Assembly: GCA_017849555.1 (NCBI GenBank)
Contig: JAFIGU010000068.1
Span: 1 to 38,316, forward strand
Length of the DNA: 38,316 nucleotides
DNA from: Sphingomonas sp.
GTDB taxonomy: Bacteria; Pseudomonadota; Alphaproteobacteria; Sphingomonadales; Sphingomonadaceae
Direction of reading: 5' to 3'
The stretch's first letter is position 1; every line of letters starts with the position of its first letter. The notes below the pieces were generated by a model. It was given only the letters and a program-made list of their open reading frames with translations. It was not told the origin of the DNA and ran no database searches. Both the position numbers and the translations under genes were made by a program. Below are positions 25,910-36,264 of this stretch, piece after piece.

Positions 25910-27080
25910 AGCGCGCCGCCAGTTCGACATGCGTCGACCAGCGGAACTGCCCCACCGGCTGCACCCATTCGAGGACGTAACCGCCGTCGACCAGCATCTT
26001 CGCATCGCGTGCGAAGCTGCTGGGGTTGCATGAGACATAGCCGATCACCGGCACCTTGCTCTCCGCCAGCGCCTGCGCCTGCTCGCGCGCGCCGGCCCGC
26101 GGCGGATCGAGCACCACCGCGGCGAAGCGATCGAGCTCGGTCGTCGTGAGCGGCCGGCGATAAAGGTCGCGATGCTCGGTGAACACCGGCCGCTGCGCGC
26201 GCGCCGCGCCGGCCTTGAGCGACAGGATCGCGTCGCGCGCGCCTTCCGCGGCATAGACTTTCGCGGGCAAGGTCAGCGCGAACGTGCCGAGCCCGGCGAA
26301 CAGATCGGCGACGGTCGGCGCACCCGCCACCGCCTCCCGCATCGCCGCGACCAGCGCCGCCTCGCCCTCGCGCGTCGCCTGCAGGAAGGCGGCGGGGGGC
26401 AAGGGCACCGGGACATCGCCGAGCGTCACCGTCACCGCATCGGGTTCCCAGCGCACTTCGGCGCCGTACCCCTCGTCAAACGCCACCCGCGCGAGCGCGT
26501 GGCGCTGCGCGAAATCGGTGACCGCCTCCGCCGCCTCGAGTCCCTCGGGAAGCGCGCCGATGATCAGCACGTCCACCCCCTGATCGGCGAGCGTCAGGTG
26601 CAGATCGAGCCGTCGCTTCAAGCGCAACCGCCCGAGCAGCCGCTTGAGCGGCGCAACCAGCGCGAACAATTCGGGCGCAAGGACATGGCATTCGGCGAGA
26701 TCGACGATCGCGTGGCTTTTCTCGCCGGTGAAGCCGAGCCGCCCGGCGGGCTCCCAATGCAAGGTGGCGCGGCGCCGGGTATGCGGCGGCGAAAGCGCGG
26801 GCGCGCGAATCTCCGCCTCCAGGCCCTGTGCGGCGAGCGCCGAGGCGACGCGATCGACGATGAAATCGCCCCAGGTCGCATCGTCGAGATGCTGGAGCTG
26901 GCATCCGCCGCACGCCGGGAAATGCCGGCACGGCGGGGTCGCGTGATGCGGCCCGGGGGTCAGCGTGCCGTCGTCGGCCAGCATGTCCCCCGGCGCGGCG
27001 AAGGGCGCGTGGCGGCCATCGGCGGTCACCCCGTCGCCCCGTGCCGCGACCCGGATGATTTCGGTCTCGGTCACAGACAT
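25881..27080 (-). CDS. RlmD/RumA-like 23S rRNA (uracil-5-)-methyltransferase
   Basis: A 399-residue SAM-dependent tRNA/rRNA m5U methyltransferase. A short TRAM-like N terminus is followed by [4Fe-4S] ligands Cys51, Cys57 and Cys60 ([14 protein letters not shown]) with a fourth Cys in AECHV. The Rossmann core has [11 protein letters not shown], the DPPRAG motif, and the catalytic Cys in [12 protein letters not shown]. It is a little shorter than E. coli RlmD. ATG 27078-27080 overlaps the nnr stop by 10 bases. The exact target uridine (1939 or 747 of 23S) is not decided by sequence alone. Confidence 0.9.
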   Translation of the reverse strand: MSVTETEIIRVAARGDGVTADGRHAPFAAPGDMLADDGTLTPGPHHATPPCRHFPACGGCQLQHLDDATWGDFIVDRVASALAAQGLEAEIRAPALSPPHTRRRATLHWEPAGRLGFTGEKSHAIVDLAECHVLAPELFALVAPLKRLLGRLRLKRRLDLHLTLADQGVDVLIIGALPEGLEAAEAVTDFAQRHALARVAFDEGYGAEVRWEPDAVTVTLGDVPVPLPPAAFLQATREGEAALVAAMREAVAGAPTVADLFAGLGTFALTLPAKVYAAEGARDAILSLKAGAARAQRPVFTEHRDLYRRPLTTTELDRFAAVVLDPPRAGAREQAQALAESKVPVIGYVSCNPSSFARDAKMLVDGGYVLEWVQPVGQFRWSTHVELAARFTRADSQPR

Positions 27081-28465
27081 GCGGCGATCGCCTCCGGCAG
27101 ATGCCGCGCGAGATCGTCGGCGATGAAAGCGGGGCCGGCGCGGCGCGCCGCCTCGCCGTGAAGCCACACCGCCTCCGCGGCGGCTGCTAGAGGATCAGGC
27201 ATCGCATTTGATCCGTTGACCGCCAGCCGCGCGGCAACCAGTCCGGCGAGCACATCCCCTGTCCCCGCGGTCGACAGCCAAGAGGAAGCGGCCAGTGCGA
27301 CCACCACCCCTCCGTCGGGAGCGGCGATCACCGTATCCGGGCCCTTGAAGACGATCGTCGCGCCGCTCGTCGCGGCGGCGTGTCGCGCACGGTCGATCTT
27401 GCTCCCCGCGTCCGCGCCGAACAGCGCGTCGAACTCACCGGCATGGGGGGTGAGGATCATCGGCCCCTTGCGTGCAGCGAGCTTTTGCGGGGTCAGTAAA
27501 CGCAACGCGTCGCCGTCGATCACCAGCGGCCGGTCGGTGGCGAGCGCTGCCTCGAGCCGTTCGCGCGCGCGTTCATCGCGGCCAAGACCGGGACCGACCA
27601 GCAGCGCGCCGATGCGTTTGTCGGCGATCACCGCCGCATCGAACCGTCGCCGCACGATCGCATGCGCCACGCGGTCGCTCGCGCCGCCGAGCAGCAGGAC
27701 ATAACCGGCACCACCCCGCGCCGCAGCGGTCGCCGCAAGCACCGACGCGCCGGGCATCGCTCCCGCGACCACCGCGACCATCCCGCGGCTATATTTGTGC
27801 GCATCGACAACAGGAGCCGACAGACGCGGCCGGGCCAGGACCGACGCCTCGCTCGCCACCGGCACCGCGATATCGAGCACGATCACGCGCCGCAACCGAG
27901 CGGCGGCTGGCTGAAGGAGGTGCGACGGCTTGAGCGCCCCCAGCGCCAGCGTCAGATCGTAATCCGGCACCGGTGAAAGCAGCCGTCCGTCGTCGGTCGC
28001 CGCGCCGCTCGGCAGATCGACCGCGATCGTCAGCGCCGCCGCCGCGGCAAGCCGCGTCAGCGCGCCCGCGACATCCGTGCCCAGTCCGCGCGACAGCCCG
28101 GTGCCGAACAGGGCATCGACCAGCACCGGCGCCGGCGCGGCCGCACCGAGCGCCTCGACATCCCTGCCCCACGCGTGCCGCGCGGCGATCGCCGCGTCGC
28201 TGCGCGGGGCGCCGGTCGCCGCCACGCGCACGCGTTGCCCCGCCGCCGCCAGCAATCGCGCGGCGACATAGCCGTCGCCGCCGTTGTTGCCGGGACCACA
28301 CAGGATCAGCACCTCCTGATCGCCGGCAAGGCGACGCACCTGCGCCGCGACCGCCGCCCCGGCGCGTTCCATCAGCGCGGAGACGCTGGTGCCGGTCGCG
28401 ATGATCTGCTCCTCCGCCGCGCGCATCGCGGCAGCGGTGAGGATCGGGCGACCGTCGAGCGGCAT
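27071..28465 (-). CDS. nnr: Bifunctional NAD(P)H-hydrate epimerase/dehydratase
   Basis: A 464-residue fused repair enzyme for damaged nicotinamide cofactors. The N-terminal YjeF_N domain (about 1-210) epimerises NAD(P)HX, with LCGPGNNGGDGYVAARLL. The C-terminal ribokinase-like domain (about 220-460) is the ADP-dependent dehydratase, with ILTPHAGEFDALFG and the STAGTGDVLAGLVAARL phosphate-binding motif. ATG 28463-28465 shares one base with the lipoprotein stop (TGATG), so it is coupled to it. Both domains look complete. Confidence 0.95.
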   Translation of the reverse strand: MPLDGRPILTAAAMRAAEEQIIATGTSVSALMERAGAAVAAQVRRLAGDQEVLILCGPGNNGGDGYVAARLLAAAGQRVRVAATGAPRSDAAIAARHAWGRDVEALGAAAPAPVLVDALFGTGLSRGLGTDVAGALTRLAAAAALTIAVDLPSGAATDDGRLLSPVPDYDLTLALGALKPSHLLQPAAARLRRVIVLDIAVPVASEASVLARPRLSAPVVDAHKYSRGMVAVVAGAMPGASVLAATAAARGGAGYVLLLGGASDRVAHAIVRRRFDAAVIADKRIGALLVGPGLGRDERARERLEAALATDRPLVIDGDALRLLTPQKLAARKGPMILTPHAGEFDALFGADAGSKIDRARHAAATSGATIVFKGPDTVIAAPDGGVVVALAASSWLSTAGTGDVLAGLVAARLAVNGSNAMPDPLAAAAEAVWLHGEAARRAGPAFIADDLARHLPEAIAACL

Positions 28466-28812
28466 CACGGCCGCGCACCGAGCGTCGCCGGCAGGCGATA
28501 GCGGTTCGTGCCGAGCGCAACCTCGATCATGCCTTTGTCGAGCTTGGTGACTTTCGCCGGCTCGGCGCCGTCGGCCGCGACCAGCCCGTCCTTGCTCGCC
28601 AGCAGGCGGCGGAACCCACCGTCGGGGTGACGCAGCACGAGCACTGTCCCGCGCGCCGTCGGCATACGATCCAGCCCGCAGTCCGGGGCAAAGTTCGCCG
28701 CGCCGCCGGGGGCGCAGGCGATGCCGGTGACCTCGCTCGTCGTCGCGACGGGCTGCGCCTTGCAGCCGGCGAGCAGCGTCGTCGTGAGCAATATCGGGAT
28801 GATCGGCTTCAT
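28465..28812 (-). CDS. Small putative lipoprotein
   Basis: A 115-residue protein starting MKPIIPILLTTTLLAGC, a type II signal peptide with lipobox LAGC and Cys17 as the likely lipidated residue. The mature part has two more cysteines (ACAPGG ... DCGLDR), which may form a disulfide, then TVLVLRHPDGGFRRLLASKD and a tail ending in NRYRLPATLG. No family is recognised. An upstream in-frame start would add charged residues before the signal and is not favoured. It is coupled to nnr. Confidence 0.82.
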   Translation of the reverse strand: MKPIIPILLTTTLLAGCKAQPVATTSEVTGIACAPGGAANFAPDCGLDRMPTARGTVLVLRHPDGGFRRLLASKDGLVAADGAEPAKVTKLDKGMIEVALGTNRYRLPATLGARP

Positions 28813-28858
28813 CGCGCTCGCGCTACGGCTGCGTCGCCCCGGGCGCAAGCCTTGCGCG

Positions 28859-29209
28859 TCAGCCGCCGAGTTCGCCGAGCGCGCGCGCCACGTCGTCGAT
28901 CGTGAACGGCTTCATCAGCCGCGGCCGATCGCGATAAGGATCGGCGATCGCCTCGTCGCCCCCGCCGGTCGCGAAGACGAACGGGATGCCGGCCCCGGCC
29001 AGCGCATCGGCGATCGCCCAGCTCTTTTCGCCGTTGCGCAAATTGACGTCGACGATCGCGCAATCGATCTCGCCCGCCGCGATCAGCGGCAGCGCGTCGG
29101 CCGCACAATCGGCCATGCCGCCGCCGGCATAGCCGAGCGCATCAAGAAAATCCTCCAACATCATGGCGATAAGAGGTTCGTCCTCGACGATCAGGACCCG
29201 GTTACGCAT
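28859..29209 (-). CDS. Single-domain response regulator
   Basis: A 116-residue receiver domain with no output part. The acidic pocket is Glu9/Asp10 (VEDEPL), the phosphoacceptor Asp54 (AIVDVNL), and the conserved Lys100 with the following Pro-Phe (LMKPF). The switch position holds Thr81 in ATGGGD. It lies 40 bases downstream of cckA on the same strand, so it may be co-transcribed and act in a phosphorelay, in the manner of DivK or CpdR. That partnership is inference; it differs from the receiver fused to CckA. Confidence 0.9.
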   Translation of the reverse strand: MRNRVLIVEDEPLIAMMLEDFLDALGYAGGGMADCAADALPLIAAGEIDCAIVDVNLRNGEKSWAIADALAGAGIPFVFATGGGDEAIADPYRDRPRLMKPFTIDDVARALGELGG

Positions 29210-29249
29210 AGCTCAGCCATAGCGAGCGCAGGGCGCCGCGCAAGCCGCT

Positions 29250-31640
29250 TCACGCCTGGCTCAACGCATCGCGCGCGGCTTCGCCCAGTTGCTGCACCGA
29301 AAAAGGCTTCGGCAGGAAGGCGACATTGTCGAGGTCGATCGACTTGCGCAATTGCTCCTCGGCATAGCCTGACATGAACAGGATCGGCAGATGCGGGTAA
29401 CGCTCGCGCACGTGGCGCGCCATCGTCGGCCCGTCCATCTGCGGCATCACCACGTCGGAGATCAGCAGATCGGGCGCCTGGCAGGTTTCGAGCAATTCGA
29501 GCGCCGCCTCGCCATTTTCCGCGCTCAGCACGGTATAGCCCTGTCGCGAGAGCGCGCGTTCGGCGACCGCGCGGACCATCGCCTCGTCCTCGACCAGCAG
29601 CACCGTGCCGGTGCCCCACATCTCGGCCTGCCGGGTGCGCACCGGTGCGCGCGGCACGGCGACCGCGCCGGCGGCGTGGACGGGGAGGTAGATGGTGAAG
29701 GTCGCGCCCTGTCCCGGCTTCGAATCGGCAAAGATATAGCCGCCCGATTGCTTGACGATGCCATAGACCGTCGACAGCCCGAGCCCGGTGCCCTTCCCCA
29801 CCTCCTTGGTGGTGAAAAACGGCTCGAAGATCTTCGGCAGCACCTCCTGCGGAATGCCGGTGCCGGTGTCGGAGATTTCCAGCGCGGTATAATCCGCCGG
29901 GGGCATGATGTCCGACCCGCGCTCGCGCACCTCGGCCGGGCCGACCGCGCGGGTGCGGATCGTCAGCGTGCCGCCGCCGTGCGGGTTCTTGGCCTGCATC
30001 GCATCGCGCGCATTGACCGCGAGATTGACCACCACCTGCTCCAGTTGCCCCGGATCGGCGCGCACCGGGCCGAGATCGCGGCCGTGGCTGACGTTGAGCG
30101 TCACCGTCTCGCCGAGCAGCCGCTTGAGCAGGTTCGACACTTCGGACACCACGTCGGGCAATTGCAGCACCTGCGGCCGCAACGTCTGCTGGCGCGAGAA
30201 AGCAAGCAACTGCCGCGTCAGCCCGGCGGCGCGGTTCGAATTGCTGCGGATCTGCTGGATGTCGTCGTAATCGCTGTCGCCGGGGGAGTGGCGCATCAGC
30301 ATCAGATCGCAATGGCCGAGGATCGCGGTCAGGATATTGTTGAAATCATGCGCAACGCCGCCGGCGAGCTGCCCCACCGCCTGCATCTTGGTCGCCTGCG
30401 CCACCTGACGCTTGAGCCGCGATTCCTCGCTATTGTCCTTGAGGCTCAGCACCACCGCCGCCGCGCCCATCCCGCGTGCGCCGGCGATCGTCAGCACCAC
30501 CGGCTCCTCGGGGTGATCGCGTAGCCGCACCGCCATGTCGCTCGGCGCGGCCGCGCCATTGGCGAAGCGCCGCACCGCATCGGCCACCGCGGCCTTGTCC
30601 TCGCGCACCACCAGATCGCCCGGATAGAGCGGGGGCACCGCGGGATCGATCCCGGCGGCGCGGGTGAAGACCTCGTTCATCTGGACGAACCGCCCCTCGC
30701 GATCGACCAAGGCGATCCCGACCGGCATCAGCGAGACGAGCGTGCTGATATGGTTCGCCGCGGTCGGCCCGTCGGCGACCGGCGCATCCTCTTCGTCGAG
30801 CAGCGCGATCAGGATCGGCCCGCCCTCGCTTTCATTCTCGGCGAACGGCACCTGCACCGGGCGCAGCGGATTGCCGTCGAGCCCCTCGCGTTCGAACCGC
30901 ACCAGCCCGCGGCTGTCGGTGATCAGGAAACGCGCGAAATCCTGCCCCTCGATCGTCCCGCCCGGTTGCCCGAGCGCACGATGCGACAGCACCGGATTGG
31001 CGCTGAGGACGCGGCCATCGGGGGCGATCAGCGCGGCCATGATCCCCGCCTCGCCCAGCCGGTTGCCGAGATCGCCGGCCAGCGCGTCGGTGAGCCGGTC
31101 GACGCGCGTCGCATCGGCGGCGGGCTCGAAGCGCCAGATCAGCATGTCCTGCTGCTCGCCGGCGCGGGTCACCTCAGCGGTGATCGTCTGGCGGTCGAGC
31201 CGCAGCGGCCCGCTCGGCGCGCGCCCGTCGCGCCACGCCGCGCGCCCCGCGGTGGCGAGCGCCGCCGCCCCGCCCTCGCCCAGCGGCAGATCGGGCGGCG
31301 CGGGAAAGCCGCCGAACAATGCCTCGTAGCGATCGTTGGCGCAGACCAGCCGCCCCGCCCGGTCGGTGATCGCGATCGCATCAGCGGCGGTCTGCGCGAT
31401 CGCGCGCGCCAGCCCCCAGTCGACCTCGACCGCGGTTGCCTCATCCGCGCCCGCGAGCGAGCGCCATGTCATCGCCGCCCCGGCCAGCACCACCGCCGCG
31501 CCGAGGAACCCGCCGGCAAACACCGCGCTGCCGGTCAGCCACAGCACGATCAGCGCGGCGATCCCCCCGGCGAGCAGCGAGGCGAGCAGCGCGCTGCGCT
31601 GGGTCAAGTGGATCGGAGGAGCGATCGGTCGGGAAGCCAT
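29250..31640 (-). CDS. cckA: Cell-cycle hybrid sensor histidine kinase CckA
   Basis: A 796-residue inner-membrane hybrid kinase at the top of the CtrA phosphorelay. Two transmembrane helices lie at about 16-57, then PAS-like domains at about 80-170, 190-280 and 295-400. The HisKA domain has His431 ([18 protein letters not shown]). The HATPase has the N box [11 protein letters not shown]1 DTGTGIP, F box FEPFFTTK and G2 [12 protein letters not shown] receiver domain (675-796) carries Asp729. The HDFNN phosphorylation site and domain order match Caulobacter CckA. ATG 31638-31640 is preceded by AGGAGTC. Confidence 0.94.
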   Translation of the reverse strand: MASRPIAPPIHLTQRSALLASLLAGGIAALIVLWLTGSAVFAGGFLGAAVVLAGAAMTWRSLAGADEATAVEVDWGLARAIAQTAADAIAITDRAGRLVCANDRYEALFGGFPAPPDLPLGEGGAAALATAGRAAWRDGRAPSGPLRLDRQTITAEVTRAGEQQDMLIWRFEPAADATRVDRLTDALAGDLGNRLGEAGIMAALIAPDGRVLSANPVLSHRALGQPGGTIEGQDFARFLITDSRGLVRFEREGLDGNPLRPVQVPFAENESEGGPILIALLDEEDAPVADGPTAANHISTLVSLMPVGIALVDREGRFVQMNEVFTRAAGIDPAVPPLYPGDLVVREDKAAVADAVRRFANGAAAPSDMAVRLRDHPEEPVVLTIAGARGMGAAAVVLSLKDNSEESRLKRQVAQATKMQAVGQLAGGVAHDFNNILTAILGHCDLMLMRHSPGDSDYDDIQQIRSNSNRAAGLTRQLLAFSRQQTLRPQVLQLPDVVSEVSNLLKRLLGETVTLNVSHGRDLGPVRADPGQLEQVVVNLAVNARDAMQAKNPHGGGTLTIRTRAVGPAEVRERGSDIMPPADYTALEISDTGTGIPQEVLPKIFEPFFTTKEVGKGTGLGLSTVYGIVKQSGGYIFADSKPGQGATFTIYLPVHAAGAVAVPRAPVRTRQAEMWGTGTVLLVEDEAMVRAVAERALSRQGYTVLSAENGEAALELLETCQAPDLLISDVVMPQMDGPTMARHVRERYPHLPILFMSGYAEEQLRKSIDLDNVAFLPKPFSVQQLGEAARDALSQA

Positions 31641-31700
31641 GACTCCTGCGTGATCCTTCGCCGCCCGTCACGCGTCAAGCGCAACGGGCGGCGAATACGC

Positions 31701-33740
31701 TCACCAGATGCGAACGCGGGCTTCAGGCGCGAGATACAGCGCATCCCCCGCCTTCACATTATAGGCGCCGTACCACGGATCGAGATTGCGCACGGTCAAC
31801 ACGCGCTGGTGCCCCGGCGCGTGCGGATCGGTGAGCAGGCTCTGGCGCAGCATCGGCTCGCGCATCTTGACCCGCCACACCTGCGCCCAGCCGAGATAGA
31901 AGCGCTGGTCGCCGGTCGTGCCGTCGAGCACCGGTGCCGGCTTGCCGCCGAGCGAGGCGTGATAGGCATCGATCGACACGGTCAGCCCGGCGAGGTCGGC
32001 GATATTCTCGCCCAGCGTCAGCGCACCCTGGACATGCTGGCCCGGCAGCGGCTCGTAAGCGTCATATTGCGCGACGAGCTTGTCGGTGAAGCCCTTGAAC
32101 CGCTCGACATCCTGCGCGGTCCACCAGTCGGTCAGCTTGCCGTGGGCATCATATTTGCGGCCCTGATCGTCGAAGCCGTGGCTGATCTCATGCCCGATCA
32201 CCGCGCCGATCCCGCCGTAGTTGATCGCCGGATCCGCCTTCGGATCAAAGAACGGCGCCTGCAGGATCGCCGCCGGGAAGACGATCTCGTTCATCGGCGG
32301 GTTGTAATAAGCGTTGATCTCCATCGGCGTCATGAACCACTCGTCGCGGTCCACCGGCTTGCCGAGCTTGTTCAGATCGCGCTGGAAATCGAATTCGTTG
32401 GCGCGCGCGACATTGCCGACCAGATCGTCGCGCTTCACCTCCAGCGCCGAATAATCGCGCCATTTCACCGGATAGCCGATCTTCGGGCGGAAGGTCGCGA
32501 GCTTGGCCAGCGCCTTCTGCTTGGTCTCGGGCGCCATCCATTCGAGCTTGCGCAGCCGCTCGCCCATCGCGGTGATGACGTTCTTGACGAGGTCATCGGC
32601 CGCCGCCTTCGCCTCGGGCGGGAAATATTTGGCGACATAGGCGCGGCCGATATCCTCGCCCAGTTCGTTCTTCACCAGATCGCTGCCGCGCTTCCACCGC
32701 GCCTGCTGCTCGGGCGTGCCGGAGAGCGTGGTGCCGTAGAAGGCGAAGCGGGTCTTGTCGAAATCGCTCGACAGGAAGCGGGCATAGCTGCCGATGACGT
32801 GCAGCATCAGATGATCCTTGAGCACGGCAAGCGGGGTTTCGGCCCACAATTTCGCCTCGCCGGTCAGCGCGCTCGGCTGCGCGACGAGATAATCGCCGGT
32901 CACCGGCATCCCCGCCGCCTTGGCAAAATCGCTCCAGTCGAACCCCGGCGCGCGCTGCGCGAGATCGGCGAAGGCGAATTTATTGTAGGTCTTGTCGGCG
33001 TCGCGGCTCTCGATCCGGGTCCAATGCACGCCGGCAAGCGCCTTTTCGAACGCGAACACCGCCGCCGCGCGCTTTGCCGCATCGGGCTCGCCCGCCAGTT
33101 CGAGCATCCGCGTCAGATAGGCCTGATAGGCGGTGCGGGTCTCGGCCAGCTTGGCATCGTCTTTCAAATAATAATCGCGATCGGGGAGCCCGAGCCCGCC
33201 CTGCGAGAGCCCGACGATATAGGCATCGGGGTTCTTGTCGTCCTGCCCGACCCCGGCGCTGAACAGCCCCGACACGCCATAGCGCTGCATCTTCGCGGCC
33301 TCGATCGCGAGCGCGCGGCGATCCTTGGTCGCCTTGATCGCGGCGAGCCACGGCTTGATCGGCGTGGCACCTTTGGCGTTGATCGCGGCTTCGTCCATGA
33401 AGCTGGTGTAGAAGTCGCCCGACTTGTTGCCCGGCTGCTTCGCCACTTCCTCGAGCAGCGAACGGAGCCGCTGCTGCGACAGATCCTGCAACCGGTGGAA
33501 CATGCCGTAGGCCGAGCGATCCGCCGGGATCTGCGTCACCTTCTGCCAGTCGCCATTGGCGTAATCGTAGAAATCCTTGCCCGGCGCGACGCTGGTGTCA
33601 CGCCCCGCGAGATCGAAGCCGAAATCGCCAATTTCGGGCCGGTCGGCGCTCGCCGCCGCTGGTTGCTGCTGCGGCGCGGTCTGCGCGACGGCGCCTGTCG
33701 CGGCGCCCGCGAGCAGGGTAATGAGAACAATCGCACGCAT
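31701..33740 (-). CDS. M13 family zinc metallopeptidase
   Basis: A 679-residue neprilysin/PepO-like endopeptidase. A signal peptide at 1-19 (MRAIVLITLLAGAATGAVA) places it in the periplasm or outside. The N-terminal Peptidase_M13_N part runs to about 460. The zinc site is H517-E-I-S-H521, with the third ligand Glu578 in ENIADLAG, and substrate-binding NAYYNPP. It ends in VRIW, close to the CxxW-type terminus of the family but without the Cys. It probably cleaves small peptides. It stands alone between cckA and DUF2062. Confidence 0.95.
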   Translation of the reverse strand: MRAIVLITLLAGAATGAVAQTAPQQQPAAASADRPEIGDFGFDLAGRDTSVAPGKDFYDYANGDWQKVTQIPADRSAYGMFHRLQDLSQQRLRSLLEEVAKQPGNKSGDFYTSFMDEAAINAKGATPIKPWLAAIKATKDRRALAIEAAKMQRYGVSGLFSAGVGQDDKNPDAYIVGLSQGGLGLPDRDYYLKDDAKLAETRTAYQAYLTRMLELAGEPDAAKRAAAVFAFEKALAGVHWTRIESRDADKTYNKFAFADLAQRAPGFDWSDFAKAAGMPVTGDYLVAQPSALTGEAKLWAETPLAVLKDHLMLHVIGSYARFLSSDFDKTRFAFYGTTLSGTPEQQARWKRGSDLVKNELGEDIGRAYVAKYFPPEAKAAADDLVKNVITAMGERLRKLEWMAPETKQKALAKLATFRPKIGYPVKWRDYSALEVKRDDLVGNVARANEFDFQRDLNKLGKPVDRDEWFMTPMEINAYYNPPMNEIVFPAAILQAPFFDPKADPAINYGGIGAVIGHEISHGFDDQGRKYDAHGKLTDWWTAQDVERFKGFTDKLVAQYDAYEPLPGQHVQGALTLGENIADLAGLTVSIDAYHASLGGKPAPVLDGTTGDQRFYLGWAQVWRVKMREPMLRQSLLTDPHAPGHQRVLTVRNLDPWYGAYNVKAGDALYLAPEARVRIW

Positions 33741-33800
33741 CTGGGAAAGCCCCTTTTCGATCTTTCGAATGCGTGTGATTTACCTCGATAAGACGCCTCG

Positions 33801-34361
33801 TCAATCTTGGTTACGAGTGCGACGATTGCGCCATTTGCGCGCGATCCACATCCGCCAGCCGAACATCGACAGGAAATAGCCGCCGATCGCAAAGGCGCCG
33901 GTGACGATCAGCAGCCCGACCGCGGTCGCCGGCGCGGCGTCCGAGAGCAGCCATTGCGCCCAGCCGGCATTGGCTGCCTCACGTACCGGATCGCCGGGCA
34001 GCGCCGCATCGATGCGCAACGCCCATTTCCCGATCCAATAAGCCGCCACCCACAAGGGCGGCGTGGTGAAGGGATTGGTGATGAAAGTGGTCAGCGCCGC
34101 CGCGGGAATATTGGCGCGCAGCGGCAATGCGAGCATCGCGGAGAAGGGAATCTGCGCCACCGGGAAGAGGATACCGGTCACCATCCCCAGCGCGACCCCG
34201 CGCGGCACCGAGCGGCGGGTGAACCGCCACAGATGCGGCGCGAGCACGCGATGCGCCACCGGGCGCAGCAGCCGGCTGTTCTCCATCGATTCGCGGGTTG
34301 GCAGGTTGCGCGCGCACCAGCCGGCGAATCGCTGCCACAGCCCCGGCGCGGCGGAGGCCAT
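33801..34361 (-). CDS. DUF2062 domain membrane protein
   Basis: A 186-residue protein with a basic N-terminal region (1-60) and two or three membrane segments in the DUF2062 core (VALGMVTGILFPVAQIPFSA, TTFITNPFTTPPLWVAAYWI, TAVGLLIVTGAFAIGGYFL). The NPFTTPPLW motif is diagnostic. The function of the family is unknown. The ATG at 34359-34361 shares one base with the smpB stop, indicating coupling. Confidence 0.9.
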   Translation of the reverse strand: MASAAPGLWQRFAGWCARNLPTRESMENSRLLRPVAHRVLAPHLWRFTRRSVPRGVALGMVTGILFPVAQIPFSAMLALPLRANIPAAALTTFITNPFTTPPLWVAAYWIGKWALRIDAALPGDPVREAANAGWAQWLLSDAAPATAVGLLIVTGAFAIGGYFLSMFGWRMWIARKWRNRRTRNQD

Positions 34362-34843
34362 CAGCCCCGGTCGCGCATCAGCCGCCCGGCCTCACGCTTC
34401 CATTCGCGCTCCTTGATCGCCTCGCGCTTGTCGTGCGCCTTGCGGCCCTTGGCGAGCGCCAGTTCGACCTTCGCGCGCCCCTGCGCGTTGAAATAGACCG
34501 ACAGCGGGACGAGCGTCATCCCCTCGCGCGCGACCGCGCCGTGGAGCCGGTTGATCTCGCGCTCGTGGAGCAGCAATTTGCGCGGTCGGCGCGGCTCGTG
34601 GTTGTAGCGATTGCCGTGGCTGAATTCGGGGACGTTGGAATTGATCAGCCACACCGCCCCATCGCTGACCTCGGCATAGCTTTCCGCGATCGAGCCTTCG
34701 CCGAAGCGCAAGGATTTCACCTCGGTCCCGGTAAGCACGATCCCGGCCTCGAATTTGTCTTCGATCGAATAGTCGAAGCGGGCGCGCCGGTTCTCGGCGA
34801 CGATCTTCTTCTTGTCGAATGTGGCTGGCTTGGGACGCGGCAT
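34361..34843 (-). CDS. smpB: SsrA-binding protein SmpB
   Basis: A 160-residue OB-fold protein that delivers tmRNA to stalled ribosomes. It shows [30 protein letters not shown] and the [20 protein letters not shown] core, with the basic C-terminal tail ([20 protein letters not shown]) that enters the mRNA channel. Length is standard. The tmRNA gene itself is not in this window. The upstream gap 34844-34947 shows no gene. Confidence 0.97.
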   Translation of the reverse strand: MPRPKPATFDKKKIVAENRRARFDYSIEDKFEAGIVLTGTEVKSLRFGEGSIAESYAEVSDGAVWLINSNVPEFSHGNRYNHEPRRPRKLLLHEREINRLHGAVAREGMTLVPLSVYFNAQGRAKVELALAKGRKAHDKREAIKEREWKREAGRLMRDRG

Positions 34844-34947
34844 AAGGCGCGCGATGTAGGGTCCAAACGCGACGAGGGCAACGTGGGCGTGCGAGGCATT
34901 CGGAAACCCGACATCGCCTCCGTCCAGAGCCGGACGGCAAAATGACG

Positions 34948-35244
34948 CTAAAACGGGACCTTCAGCCTCACCATCGCGCGATTGCTCGAAACCCCGCCGA
35001 CCGAGCCCTGATCGGTCTCGACACCGAGCCTGGCATTGCCGAGCACCGTCGTCTCGGCTTTGGGCAACGCGCTCTCGTCATAGCGCTCGGGCAGCCGCTT
35101 CAGCCGGAACGGCTCCTCGCGCCGCCCGCACACGGTAACCTCGCCCTCACGCGCCGGCGGGCAGGTCCTCTCCGCGAGACGCGGCCGCGCCTCCGCCAGC
35201 ACCGGTCCGGCGACAGCCTGCAACGCGAGCAGCAGCAACTCCAT
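34948..35244 (-). CDS. Small exported protein with CGRR motif
   Basis: A 98-residue protein with a short hydrophobic N terminus ([20 protein letters not shown]), likely a signal peptide. Two cysteines follow (ERTCPP and [10 protein letters not shown]), spaced by 11 residues, then a polar part and a tail [11 protein letters not shown]. This layout (C-P ... V-C-G-R-R ... RLK(V/I)PF) recurs in sphingomonads, but I know of no function. It lies between dapA and smpB on their strand. Confidence 0.72.
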   Translation of the reverse strand: MELLLLALQAVAGPVLAEARPRLAERTCPPAREGEVTVCGRREEPFRLKRLPERYDESALPKAETTVLGNARLGVETDQGSVGGVSSNRAMVRLKVPF

Positions 35245-35292
35245 CCCGGCGAGGCTGCGCCGCGATTGTGGCGCAGCCGTGTCCGGCGCGCG

Positions 35293-36174
35293 TCACAATC
35301 CGGCGCGCGCCAATCCCGCGTCGACCGCCTTGCGCGCGGCTTCGCCCGGCCAGGTCATCGGCAACCGCAGCCCCTCGGGGAAACCGGGGCGCACCTTGGT
35401 CATCGCGTATTTCACCGGCCCCGGCGAGGCATCGGTGAACAGCGACACGTGGAGCGCGAACAGCCGGTCGTTGAGTTCGAGCGCCTTGGCATAATCGCCC
35501 GCCGCGCACGCCGCCTGGAAATCGGCGCACAGTCGCGGCGCGACATTGGCGGTGACCGAGATGCACCCCACCCCGCCGGTGGCATTATAGCCGAGCGCGA
35601 GATCGTCATTGCCCGAAAGCTGGCAGAAACCGTCGCCCAGCGCGGCGCGGTGCTGCGACACGCGCTGGAGCACGCCGGAGGCATCCTTCACCGCAACGAA
35701 CAGCTCGGGAAAGTCGCTGACGATGCGGATCAGCGTCTCGGGCTGGATATCGGTCACGGTGCGCGCGGGGACGTTGTACAGCACGATCGGCAGCGGCGAT
35801 TGCGGCGCGAGCGCGGCGAAATGCTGGTAGATCCCCTCCTGCGACGGGCGGTTGTAATAAGGCGGCACCATCAGCGCCGCATCCGCCCCGGCTTCCTTCG
35901 CGGCGATCAGATTGGCCGCGGCGACCCGCGTGTCGTTCGATCCCGCCCCGGCGATCACCGGCACGCGCCCCTTGGCCTGATCGACGCACACTTTGACGAT
36001 CGCGAATTGCTCGTCCTTGGTCAGCGTCGCCGCCTCGCCGGTGGTGCCGCACGGCACCAACGCCGCGGAGCCTTCGGCGATCTGCCACTCGACGAGATCT
36101 CGATACGCCGATTCGATGAACTCGCCATGCGCGTCGAACGGCGTGACGAGCGCCGGAATTGAGCCGGAAAACAT
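35293..36174 (-). CDS. dapA: 4-hydroxy-tetrahydrodipicolinate synthase
   Basis: A 293-residue class I aldolase that joins pyruvate and aspartate semialdehyde in lysine and diaminopimelate synthesis. The catalytic set is Thr44-Thr45 (GTTGEA), Tyr133 (YNVPART), Arg138 and the Schiff-base Lys163 (VAVKDASG). Length is standard. ATG 36172-36174 starts MFSGSIPALVTPF. It is divergent from the lytic transglycosylase; the two share the theme of cell-wall precursor supply and wall turnover. Confidence 0.97.
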   Translation of the reverse strand: MFSGSIPALVTPFDAHGEFIESAYRDLVEWQIAEGSAALVPCGTTGEAATLTKDEQFAIVKVCVDQAKGRVPVIAGAGSNDTRVAAANLIAAKEAGADAALMVPPYYNRPSQEGIYQHFAALAPQSPLPIVLYNVPARTVTDIQPETLIRIVSDFPELFVAVKDASGVLQRVSQHRAALGDGFCQLSGNDDLALGYNATGGVGCISVTANVAPRLCADFQAACAAGDYAKALELNDRLFALHVSLFTDASPGPVKYAMTKVRPGFPEGLRLPMTWPGEAARKAVDAGLARAGL

Positions 36175-36264
36175 GATTTTACGCCCCCGAAATGGCGATA
36201 AGTTAAGGTTCGTTCAGGACAGATACGGGTTGAACCGCTAGTCTGTCCATAACGGTGGCTCGAA

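Noticed and set aside
30750..33791. Long plus-strand open frame (1013 residues)
   Set aside because: Antisense to cckA and the M13 peptidase, both of which have complete catalytic motifs; composition is typical of shadow frames.
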